DNA of 64,000 nucleotides, from the NCBI RefSeq assembly GCF_030812855.1, contig NZ_JAUSTK010000024.1, positions 17,673-81,672 on the forward strand. Direction: 5' to 3'. This DNA comes from Paenibacillus wynnii (GTDB taxonomy: Bacteria > Bacillota > Bacilli > Paenibacillales > Paenibacillaceae). Positions 44,312 through 51,172 of this stretch are shown here, piece by piece. Under the pieces are notes generated by a model, which searched no databases, had not been told where the DNA came from, and saw only the letters and a list, made by a program, of their open reading frames with translations. Each line of letters starts with the position of its first letter. The first letter of the stretch is position 1. Made by a program: the position numbers and the translations under genes.

Positions 44312-45250
44312 TTATCTTTTTCCCTTCAAAGCGATTTCCGGATTAATCCATCGATACGACACTTCCACACACATATTAATGCCAACTATAAAAAGACTCA
44401 TAAACAGAGTATAAGCTTGAATAATCGGGTAATCACGAGCAGCAATGGCATCTACAATCCATTTACCCAATCCAGGGTAAGCGAACAAGACTTCAACCAC
44501 AACGGTACCGCCTAGCAGGCTGCCCAGACTTTCGCTGAAGAGGGTAAGCAAGGGTACGAGACTATGTCTAAAGGTATGAAGCACATAAATTCGAAGAGGG
44601 TGAATCCCTCTAGCTTTGGCAGAGGTAATGAAATCTTGACCCGCACTTTCAATCAGGCTGGAGCGGATCAGACGCACATAAACAGCCGACATAGCAAGCC
44701 CCAGAGTGATGGACGGAAGAATGAGATGAGCAACTCCGCCTTCACCCATAGGGGGAAGCCAACCAAGCTTTACTGCTAGAAATTCGATTAACAGCAGTCC
44801 AAGCCAAAAGCTTGGGATTGAGGAGCCAATAAGAGAAAAAATGCGGCTGAAACGGTCAATCCAACGGTTTCGGTAGATCGCTGAGATTGTACCAAGCGGA
44901 ACTGCAATTAACAGCATAACCGTCAAGGAACCGCCAGTGAGAAGCAGAGTGTAAGGGAGCTTTTGTGAAAACTCGCTAATGACCGATCTATTCGTTAAAT
45001 AAGAGTTGCCTAAATCAAAATGTGCAAGCTTCATCAGCCATTGTCCATATTGGGTCAGCAGGGGGAGATCTAGTCCTAGCTCTGAGCGCATGGCTTCAAT
45101 CTGCTCATTTGTGACAGCTACATCATCTATTCTAAGAATGCTCCGGACGGGATCGCCCGGAACCATTTTAAGGAGACAGAAGCTGACAAAGGACAGGAGT
45201 AGGAAGAACAATAGCAGCTCCAGCAGTCTTTTGCCAAATAACCTCAGCAT
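44312..45250 (-). CDS. Nik/Opp-type ABC transporter permease (NikB/CntB-like)
   Basis: About 312 residues with six helices. Typical features: a first helix then VPGDPVRSIL, a loop with GQWLMKLAHFDLGNSYLTNRSV, and an EAA segment TSAKARGIHPLRIYVLHTFRHSL near residue 195. ATG 45250 starts one base after the binding-protein stop; the ORF extends upstream to 45292 within that gene. Translational coupling likely compensates for the weak ribosome binding site. Confidence 0.9.
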   Translation of the reverse strand: MLRLFGKRLLELLLFFLLLSFVSFCLLKMVPGDPVRSILRIDDVAVTNEQIEAMRSELGLDLPLLTQYGQWLMKLAHFDLGNSYLTNRSVISEFSQKLPYTLLLTGGSLTVMLLIAVPLGTISAIYRNRWIDRFSRIFSLIGSSIPSFWLGLLLIEFLAVKLGWLPPMGEGGVAHLILPSITLGLAMSAVYVRLIRSSLIESAGQDFITSAKARGIHPLRIYVLHTFRHSLVPLLTLFSESLGSLLGGTVVVEVLFAYPGLGKWIVDAIAARDYPIIQAYTLFMSLFIVGINMCVEVSYRWINPEIALKGKR

Positions 45251-45251
45251 A

Positions 45252-46787
45252 TTATTCGATGTCCAAATCTTTAGTGAGCATGTAATATTCACTCTTGCTG
45301 GTTACCCAGTTTTTCACTTGATTATTGTATACGACAAAGTTGTTAGGATGAATGATATAAGAGTTCAGCATATGCTGATCAATATAAGCAACAGCTTCTT
45401 TAGCAAGCTCATTTCGTTCAGCTTCAGGAACTGTCGCATTCAGTTTGCCAATTAAGCTCTCTAGCTCAGGCTGCTTCACACGACCGTAGTTTAGCGCTCC
45501 TTCGGTTGTATAAGCAGCATTTAAGAAATAACTCGCATCTCCGCGGGGAGCAGTAATACTGCTATACGTCGCTAAATCCCAATCATCGTTCGCTGCCAAA
45601 TATTCATCGGCATTATCTACTTGGCGAATATCTATTGTAATTCCCAGTTCCTTGGCACTCGCTTGAATCATTTGGGAAATGAGCGGAAGCTCTGCCCTGG
45701 ACTGATAAGTCAGCAGCCGGAAGGATAAAGGTTTCCCATTTGACGTAACCAATCCATTCTCTACCTCGTATCCCGCTTCGGTAAAGGACTGGCGTGCTTT
45801 TTCCAAGTCAAAGCTCTTAGTCAAATACTCCGGAGAGAATGGAGCCTCACTTAAAAAAGGTCCTTGGGCAGCTGTGGCTTGGCCTGACATAATGCTCTCA
45901 ACGATGGATTCACGATCAATAAGAGCATCAAAAGCACGGCGGACCTCTTCGTTCTTCAAATCTGTGTTGTTAGTGTTATAAATTAACTGGTGTGTCCGCA
46001 GTCCAGTCAATGATTCCAGAGTCAGAGAAGAATCTGAGCGCAGCTGGTCAAAGCTTTCAATCGGTGGACGATATACAATATCAGCACTCTTGGCTTGAAT
46101 AGCTAGCAGGCGTGCGCTCGCATCTTCATTGAAGGCCATCTTGGCCTTTGCCAGCTTGACTTCGCCACCCCAATAGCTGTTGTTGCGTTCTACATTAAGT
46201 TCACTTCCCGGTCTAAAGGAAGTTAGGATGAACGGGCCTGTGCCAATGGGTGAATCCTCTGTCGACTCGCTGGCAAGAATAGCCGTATTCGGATGTACCA
46301 GATCGGATGGGAGCTGCGGAAATATAGTATCCGTTATAAGAGTCAGAATTTGGCCTTCTGCCTTTAGCTCTTTAATATGAAGAGAGTTTTTCACAGAAGG
46401 GTTCAACTCTTGCGCTCTTTCGAGTGAAGCCTTTACTGCGGCAGCATCCAATGTCTCACCGTTGTGGAATGTAACACCCTCTCTAATGTGGAAGGTCCAA
46501 TTCTGTCCATCTTCACTGTCCCAAGATTCGGCTAAGGCAGGCTGAAGCGTAAGAGCGTTATCAATAGAGATAAGAGTTTCAGCGATTCCTGCACGTAAGG
46601 CTGTATAGCTCAGATCGGTATGCGGATCTATGGTATTACTCTGGACATTGAACAGCAGAGTAATACTTTTGTTACTCGGTTCTGCGACTGTTGTAGAGTT
46701 TGGTGCTTTGCTTTCCTGAGAAGAGCATGCGGTAAGTGCCAGCAAGAGCAGCAACGGCACTAGCTTGATTTTTGAGATGAATAACAC
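45252..46787 (-). CDS. Nickel/peptide/metallophore-type substrate-binding lipoprotein
   Basis: A 511-residue family 5 solute-binding lipoprotein with lipobox LTACS (Cys21). Landmarks are WTFHIREGVTFHNGETLDAAAVKASLERA near residue 100, IGTGPFILTSFRPGSELNVERNNSYWGG near 180 and HQLIYNTNN near 265. It opens a five-component importer plus MATE gene. GTG at 46787 follows GGAGGATC. NikA-, CntA- and OppA-type ligands are all possible by family; the two Zur-like boxes at the promoter favour a zinc chelate such as an opine metallophore. Confidence 0.9.
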   Translation of the reverse strand: MLFISKIKLVPLLLLLALTACSSQESKAPNSTTVAEPSNKSITLLFNVQSNTIDPHTDLSYTALRAGIAETLISIDNALTLQPALAESWDSEDGQNWTFHIREGVTFHNGETLDAAAVKASLERAQELNPSVKNSLHIKELKAEGQILTLITDTIFPQLPSDLVHPNTAILASESTEDSPIGTGPFILTSFRPGSELNVERNNSYWGGEVKLAKAKMAFNEDASARLLAIQAKSADIVYRPPIESFDQLRSDSSLTLESLTGLRTHQLIYNTNNTDLKNEEVRRAFDALIDRESIVESIMSGQATAAQGPFLSEAPFSPEYLTKSFDLEKARQSFTEAGYEVENGLVTSNGKPLSFRLLTYQSRAELPLISQMIQASAKELGITIDIRQVDNADEYLAANDDWDLATYSSITAPRGDASYFLNAAYTTEGALNYGRVKQPELESLIGKLNATVPEAERNELAKEAVAYIDQHMLNSYIIHPNNFVVYNNQVKNWVTSKSEYYMLTKDLDIE

Positions 46788-46825
46788 AAGAAGATCCTCC
46801 TATAACACTTATGAGAAAGTGATAA

Positions 46826-46895
46826 TCGTATTCATTACGTATTACGCAATGTTTTATTATTATAGCGGACTCCTACATATATGTAAACATTACGA
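46826..46895 (-). promoter_or_regulatory. Promoter of the importer operon with two Zur-like boxes
   Basis: On the minus strand TTTACA (46882-46887), a 17-base spacer and TATAAT (46859-46864) form an excellent promoter. Box 1 at 46881-46895 has one perfect half-site, TCGTAAT on the minus strand, and overlaps the -35. Box 2 at 46826-46840 (TCGTATTCATTACGT) matches the Bacillus Zur core TCGTAATNATTACGA at 12 of 14 defined positions and lies just downstream of the start site. Confidence 0.72.
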
Positions 46896-47181
46896 TTAAG
46901 AGCGCAGCAATGAATGAGACTTAATGAGGGAGCTTGCTGTACAGTTACTTTTGCAGTTCTAAGATGAACATGCGGGTTAAATAGCTGCGTTGACCAGACA
47001 AACTTCCACTAAACCAACGATAGTAACAGACAGTGGCAGAAAATATCGTGTCTATAATAGTTGTAATCCTCCATACTTTTCCTTGTATAGATTATTTTAT
47101 ATTTATCGACACGGAGAATGGAGTGAAGAGTTGAAGTCCTCTTTGGTCAAGTCTGGCGCTATACGTCGCATAGGTTAAATT

Positions 47182-47234
47182 AACTTTAATTTTAAGAAAT
47201 TAAAGTTGACATCAAATTACTTTCCGTGTAGCAT
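47182..47234 (+). promoter_or_regulatory. Promoter and palindromic operator of the DMT permease gene
   Basis: A perfect 11-base inverted repeat AACTTTAATTT-TAAG-AAATTAAAGTT (47182-47207) abuts and overlaps TTGACA at 47206-47211; TAGCAT follows after 17 bases at 47229. The AT-rich palindrome over the -35 suggests a MarR-like or similar repressor. Confidence 0.7.
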
Positions 47235-47274
47235 TTGAAAAGTCGTCATTAATGTATTTAAATAAATACCGTTC

Positions 47275-47396
47275 TCGTATAACTCCGCATTCAGCAGATG
47301 CCTTAAGGGCGGAGGTTTCTACAGGAAGCCTACTCTTCCTAACTACGATGATAAGGAAATTGATCCATTTCCCTTATCCCGGAGTTAGGTTTATTT
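47275..47396 (+). promoter_or_regulatory. Purine-riboswitch-like aptamer (variant) with terminator platform
   Basis: A three-way junction is readable: P1 TCGTA (47275-47279)/TACGA (47344-47348); J1/2 TAA; P2 CTCCGC (47283)/GCGGAG (47309); J2/3 GTTTCTAC (47315-47322); P3 AGGAAG/CTTCCT (47323-47340); J3/1 AAC then TACG. The junction residues match the guanine/adenine class with C at the position that pairs the ligand. It has an extra A in J3/1 and lacks the usual L2 and L3 loop sequences. The 3' side CCTAACTACG (47338-47347) can alternatively pair with CGGAGTTAGG (47380-47389) ahead of a short T-rich stretch, an ON-switch design. Confidence 0.7.
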
Positions 47397-47439
47397 GCGT
47401 CATGCGAACTATTCAGAATGTTTTGGAGGTATTAAAATT

Positions 47440-48396
47440 ATGAAAGATATGAAGTATTTGATATCCGTCCTAGCGGGGGCTATGAGCTATGGGATATTAT
47501 CAACAATTGTTGTACTGGCTTATGCTGAGGGTTATCAGTTGGGAGAAGTGGTTGGCACGCAACTGCTGACGGGATGCATACTAGCCTGGTTGCTGGCACT
47601 ATATACTAAGGTTAGAGAAAAGCGTGAACAGCGCACGCAAAGTACAACGTGTGATCATTCGACTGTGAGTAGGGATCGACTAACCTGGAGGAACAGAATA
47701 CTGCTTATGTTGGCCGGAACGCCTACGGTGGTAACGGGTCTGATGTATTATCAATCTCTGCGTTACATTCCGGCTTCACTCGCGATCATTCTGCTGTTTC
47801 AGTTCACTTGGATCAGCGTGATGATTCAAGCTGTCAGTAAACGCCAGCGACCCGATAAGGTTACGCTGCTGACTTTGCTGCTGCTGTTCGGGGGGACAGT
47901 GCTTGCAGCAGGAATTATGGGTCATGGCGCAGCTCATTTCAATGTCCTGGGTCTTACTTTGGGCCTTCTGTCGGCAGTAAGTTATTCCATGTTCATTATT
48001 TTCAGTGGCAAAGCTGTTCCTGCCGTGCATCCCGTGTACCGGAGCGCTTGGATGATTACCGGAGGCATGCTGCTGCTGTTCATTTTATTTCCACCATACT
48101 TCCTGTTTAACGGTTTGCTGTGGGGACAGCTGCTGCTGTTTGGATTCTTGCTTGGTTTGTTTGGCGCGTTTATTCCACCTGTGCTATTTGCAATTGGCGT
48201 CCCTCATATTGGAGGTGGCATGGCGGGAATCCTCGGTGCTGCCGAGCTGCCGGTTGCCGTATTGCTATCCTCATTCGTGCTTCATGAGCAGGTGAGCGGA
48301 CTGCAGTGGGTTGGGGTTGTCCTGGTGTTGTTGGGAGTCGTGATTCCTGAGTTGTATAAGCTTCGCTGGAGAAAAGAGTACACAATAACTTCATAA
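47440..48396 (+). CDS. DMT superfamily (EamA) permease
   Basis: A 318-residue transporter with ten hydrophobic helices in two EamA repeats; the second ends with AAELPVAVLLSSFVLHEQVSGLQWVGVVLVLLGVVIPEL, the classical family end. GGAGG lies 10 bases before ATG 47440. Long leader with a purine-riboswitch-like fold and palindromic operator. The family exports amino acids, nucleosides or metallophores; the leader argues for a purine-related compound, while the divergent metal operon makes metallophore export (as with CntI of Pseudomonas) an alternative. Confidence 0.88.
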   Translation: MKDMKYLISVLAGAMSYGILSTIVVLAYAEGYQLGEVVGTQLLTGCILAWLLALYTKVREKREQRTQSTTCDHSTVSRDRLTWRNRILLMLAGTPTVVTGLMYYQSLRYIPASLAIILLFQFTWISVMIQAVSKRQRPDKVTLLTLLLLFGGTVLAAGIMGHGAAHFNVLGLTLGLLSAVSYSMFIIFSGKAVPAVHPVYRSAWMITGGMLLLFILFPPYFLFNGLLWGQLLLFGFLLGLFGAFIPPVLFAIGVPHIGGGMAGILGAAELPVAVLLSSFVLHEQVSGLQWVGVVLVLLGVVIPELYKLRWRKEYTITS

Positions 48397-48435
48397 TCCT
48401 TTATAAAGTCCTGGTTAACTTCAACTATTTATAAA

Positions 48436-48472
48436 AAGTACTGAGCACGGTTATCCACCATGCTCGGTACTT
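48436..48472 (+). terminator. Hairpin after the DMT gene
   Basis: AAGTACTGAGCACGG pairs with CCATGCTCGGTACTT around a short loop. The U run is poor, so termination strength is uncertain. Confidence 0.6.
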
Positions 48473-48509
48473 ACCCAATACATATTGTTATTCGCTCTTC
48501 GGATTTTCT

Positions 48510-48546
48510 TCATTCCGCAGTAGCCACCGGATTCTCTTCATAACTT
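48510..48546 (-). pseudogene. Sulfurtransferase 3'-end fragment, copy A
   Basis: On the minus strand this reads SYEENPVATAE then stop, close to the last residues of the intact sulfurtransferase (55831-56667). It is one of four same-orientation copies of this gene end in the window. Confidence 0.55.
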
Positions 48547-48554
48547 TTCTGAGA

Positions 48555-48714
48555 TCACACCGTTTGCGCCTCAGGTTCCCGAGCTATTTCGGTGTCTTTT
48601 TTTTCCGTAGACTCGGTGTCCTGACGCTTGACTGCTTCCTCGTCTCGCACCCCATCATCGAGTGCTTTGAACAGCAAGGGCGCATATGAGAGGGATTTGA
48701 TAAAAATAGCTTCG
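48555..48714 (-). pseudogene. C-terminal fragment of an unidentified membrane protein
   Basis: The minus strand encodes FIEAIFIKSLSYAPLLFKAL followed by a highly charged tail (DEEAVKRQDTESTEKKD) and a stop at 48555-48557, like the last helix and cytoplasmic tail of a transporter. Upstream sequence does not continue the frame convincingly. It was not assigned to a family. Confidence 0.4.
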
Positions 48715-48825
48715 ATGAAAATAATTATGCAATAGGTTATTGAGGTACGGTATTAGAACATAATCCTCAGATCGTAGAAAAATTTATTGATCAGTAACAA
48801 ATGAGACTTTCGTAGTAGCTTTATC

Positions 48826-48921
48826 TTGACGACAATTAGTCGGATATGCTAATATCCGTTGTATATTAAAGGCAATGTAGCCATAGGGCTCAACCTCGCT
48901 TACCAGCGTGGTTGAGCCCTT
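48826..48921 (+). promoter_or_regulatory. Promoter, operator-like palindrome and attenuator-like hairpin before the nucleotidyltransferase gene
   Basis: TTGACG (48826) and TAATAT (48850) with an 18-base spacer; the palindrome CGGATAT-GCTA-ATATCCG (48841-48858) covers the -10. Then AGGGCTCAACC (48885) pairs with GGTTGAGCCCT (48910), a terminator-like hairpin with only a short T stretch lying between promoter and gene. Confidence 0.6.
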
Positions 48922-48950
48922 CTTGCGTTATAACAGAGAGGAGCATGTTG

Positions 48951-49724
48951 ATGAAAAAAACATTATTGTTGCAAAGACTGGATGAAATAGGAAAGGTGCT
49001 TGAGAAAAGAGGTGATGTATTAGCTTTATTTGGCCTTGGTTCTGTGGGAATAGAAACCGATCGCATAGACGAATATTCGGATCTCGATTTCTTTGTTATT
49101 GTAACTCCGGGCAACAAACAGAGATATATCGACCATCTGGATTGGCTGGAGGAAACATATCCTTTAGCGTACCATTTTAAGAATAGCGATCTTGGACATA
49201 AGATTTTATTCGAAGATGGGATTTATGGAGAGTTTGCGATATTTGAAGAGTCAGAATTAGAAAGTGCTCTTTATACAGGCGGCAGAATGGTTTGGAAGCA
49301 ACCATCGTATACGAATGAAGACATTCTTACAGGGAAAGCAGTCATCCCTTCCTTAAAATCATCTTCGATCGACTATGTCATCGGTGAAGCACTGACCAAC
49401 ATTTATGTAGGGCTTGGCAGATACGCCAGAGGTGAAAAATTATCTGCTTTAAGGTTTATAGAGAGTTATCCGATAGACGGGTTACTGTCTGTGATGCATA
49501 TATTAGAACCTGAGGTAGATTACTTTCCTGATGCATTTGGAAATGAAAGAAGAGTTGAAAAAAGATTCCCTGAATTTTCAAGTGTTCTAAGTGGCATGCT
49601 TCAAGGGTATGATAAAATCCCAGAATCTGCTATTCATCTTCTAAATTACTTGGAAGAAATTTATCCTATTAATCCAAGAATGAGCTCGGAAATACGTGCG
49701 TTAGCCGAACATTGCAGAAAATGA
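48951..49724 (+). CDS. Nucleotidyltransferase-fold protein (aminoglycoside adenylyltransferase-like)
   Basis: A 257-residue protein with the minimal nucleotidyltransferase motif FGLGSVGIETDRIDEYSDLDFFVIV (GS then DxD) near residues 27-50 and a helical C-terminal half. Similar folds modify aminoglycosides or lincosamides, but many are of unknown function. ATG 48951 lies 7 bases after AGAGGAG. It sits between two copies of the sulfurtransferase end, so it belongs to the accessory region. A second, truncated nucleotidyltransferase fragment lies at 53562. Confidence 0.8.
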   Translation: MKKTLLLQRLDEIGKVLEKRGDVLALFGLGSVGIETDRIDEYSDLDFFVIVTPGNKQRYIDHLDWLEETYPLAYHFKNSDLGHKILFEDGIYGEFAIFEESELESALYTGGRMVWKQPSYTNEDILTGKAVIPSLKSSSIDYVIGEALTNIYVGLGRYARGEKLSALRFIESYPIDGLLSVMHILEPEVDYFPDAFGNERRVEKRFPEFSSVLSGMLQGYDKIPESAIHLLNYLEEIYPINPRMSSEIRALAEHCRK

Positions 49725-49926
49725 GTACAGTATATACCGAGCAATTGAACAAACTAGCAAGAACCACTGTTGTCATCATGAACCAACCACCGAAAAATGG
49801 TGTTAAGCTCTTAAAACGACAGGTACACGCCTCCGGGCATCTTTGGCGCGTAACCTGATGGCTCCCTATTGACTTCGAGTATCTCCAGACACTCTGTACG
49901 AACCCTACATCGGTATAGCTCCAGCA

Positions 49927-49957
49927 CAAAGAGCCAGCGTCCGACGCGGGCTCTTTG
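49927..49957. terminator. Terminator-like hairpin next to sulfurtransferase tail copy B
   Basis: CAAAGAGCC pairs with GGCTCTTTG, with an inner GCGTC/GACGC stem. Read leftward it would follow the copy B gene end, as a terminator follows the intact gene. Confidence 0.65.
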
Positions 49958-49960
49958 TCT

Positions 49961-50020
49961 TTACTCTTCTCCAGTGGCGATAGGATTTTCCGGAAAAGAA
50001 ATCCAGTCACTCCAGCTTCT
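49961..50020 (-). pseudogene. Sulfurtransferase 3'-end fragment, copy B
   Basis: Minus-strand reading gives SWSDWISFPENPIATGEE then stop, matching SWSDWISYGENPVAAGEE of the intact gene. The rest of the gene is missing upstream. Confidence 0.8.
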
Positions 50021-50195
50021 TATCCCCCCACGAACCTCTATATTCAGTGGGTTCCAACTCCAAAAGGTAGGGGTTCGGAGCAGCACGATGGGAATTCCTT
50101 GGAAGATATCCCAGCGCCCATGTTGAACCGCTACCCTTGGCTACGCTTCTCACTAGCAGAGTCACTTCTGCTCTTTGGAGTGACTTCTTCATTGG

Positions 50196-50463
50196 TCAAT
50201 TAAGTTTTTCCTTTATATGAATGCATTTTTTCAAGTGTATAAAGATATGTTCTGTTGCAGGCATCATTACTAGCCAAGCTATATTTCTTTTACTCCAGTA
50301 ATCGGCTAGACTACTTGCCTTTTGAGTAACAGCATTTTCATCGAACAATCGTTTGATTCTGCTTTGTTCAACCTTGTCTACAAACTGTCCTGGCTTCAAC
50401 ATCGATATGATTTGTCTTGTTTGCTTACCAACGACAGTTTTGTAAGCCAATAATGATTCGAAA
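50196..50463 (-). pseudogene. DinB-like gene, C-terminal fragment
   Basis: Encodes FESLLAYKTVVGKQTRQI onward to EKLN and stop, almost identical to the end of the intact gene at 54437-55120. Identity stops abruptly at 50463, where an unrelated secA fragment begins, so this is a recombination joint. Confidence 0.85.
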
Positions 50464-50464
50464 A

Positions 50465-50650
50465 TTCCGCGTCGTTTTTCGCATTCAGAAAATGACAAGG
50501 TACGCCGGCAGCCGCTAGCGCCTCTGCCAGCATTGCAGACTCCTCGACGCTTGACGTACCAATGAGAATTGGACGTCCCGCCCTATGGATGGACGTGATT
50601 TCTTGTACAAGGCCCTTGAGTTTGGCTTTTTTATGGGTGTAAATCCGGTG
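50465..50650 (-). pseudogene. secA (probably accessory SecA2-type) internal fragment
   Basis: About 60 codons reading IYTHKKAKLKGLVQEI, then GRPILIGTSSVEESAMLAE and CHFLNAKNDAE. GRP(V/I)L(V/I)GT-SVE and LNAKN are hallmark segments of the SecA motor domain. Both ends are cut, one by the dinB-like fragment. No other secA sequence lies nearby. Confidence 0.78.
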
Positions 50651-50652
50651 CG

Positions 50653-50762
50653 GACCCGGCAAAGACTGCAAGCTTGATCAAGCTGAACGTAATATCGGAT
50701 GACAAAAACAGGCATACCTGTTCTTAAAGACCATCAAATTGCTGCAAGTAGATAAACAATAG
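50653..50762 (+). pseudogene. 3' fragment of a homolog of the 23833 coiled-coil gene
   Basis: Encodes AKTASLIKLNVISDDK, then after a frameshift LKTIKLLQVDKQ and stop; the intact gene reads AKIASLTKLNVISEDK and LKTITLLQVDKK. Upstream it is joined to the secA fragment. Confidence 0.8.
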
Positions 50763-50845
50763 GCAGATGAAATCGTTTGCGCTAAAATAAGAGATATGAA
50801 ATTGGTTTGAGAGAAGTCATCCCAGGATGTAGAGGAAGAGGAGCT

Positions 50846-50921
50846 ATGAAAGATTTTTGAACAATTGCTGGACAAGTACGCGGAACTGGTCGTAAAGGTT
50901 GGCGCAAATGTACAGCCCGGA
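50846..50921 (+). pseudogene. 5' fragment of an ampS homolog
   Basis: ATG plus KDF, then one extra T shifts the frame; afterwards EQLLDKYAELVVKVGANVQPG follows, matching the start of the intact M29 aminopeptidase (24415). The spacer before it also resembles the intact locus (TTTGCG-TAAAATAA), so the whole gene-pair junction was once present here. Confidence 0.82.
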
Positions 50922-50930
50922 CCATACCCC

Positions 50931-51075
50931 AAAAAAGATATTACCTCTTATCTGGGCGCAACGCCTGAAACCATCAGCAAGGAAACTGGCAGAATTCCAG
51001 GAGAGGGGTGGGATCGAACAATCAGGGCAAAGGAATATCAGGTTCATCGATGCGGAAGCGTTGCGGGAGGTATAG
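50931..51075 (+). pseudogene. Crp/Fnr-type regulator, C-terminal HTH fragment
   Basis: Reads KKDITSYLGATPETISK, then with a frameshift KLAEFQERG and with another WIEQSGQRNIRFIDAEALRE before a stop. The TPETISRKL-type recognition helix is typical of Crp/Fnr proteins. N-terminal sensor and most of the gene are absent. Confidence 0.72.
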
Positions 51076-51172
51076 CAATAACCTCTTGAATAAGGGACAA
51101 GGCGCGGATACTGTGGATTTGAAGACTCTGTTATTGATGAAAGCGTTTAAACTATTTAAAGGAGGAGATTAG

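Larger units (their letters stand above)
49961..50463. repeat. Segmental duplication, left copy (partner 53980-54704)
   Basis: Order in both copies: sulfurtransferase tail, about 130 bases of shared diverged non-coding sequence ending near TTGAACCG, then a shared run from TCTCACTAGCA through the dinB-like 3' end. The last 330 bases are nearly identical; the first 190 are more diverged. The right copy carries an extra insert at 54157-54386. Confidence 0.8.

Noticed and set aside
46990..47178. 62-codon plus-strand frame between the Zur-type promoter and the DMT operator
   Set aside because: No ribosome binding site, no recognisable domain, and it ends in the operator region.
47252..47443. 63-codon frame over the riboswitch-like leader
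   Set aside because: No ribosome binding site; the RNA structure explains the sequence better than coding.
48751..48798. Possible C-terminal relic of an alpha/beta hydrolase (VLEHNPQIVEKFIDQ)
   Set aside because: Fifteen codons only, with a stop directly upstream in frame; not enough to claim a gene.
49669..50010. 113-codon minus-strand frame
   Set aside because: Runs antisense through the end of the nucleotidyltransferase gene and uses the wrong frame of sulfurtransferase tail copy B; no site, no motif.
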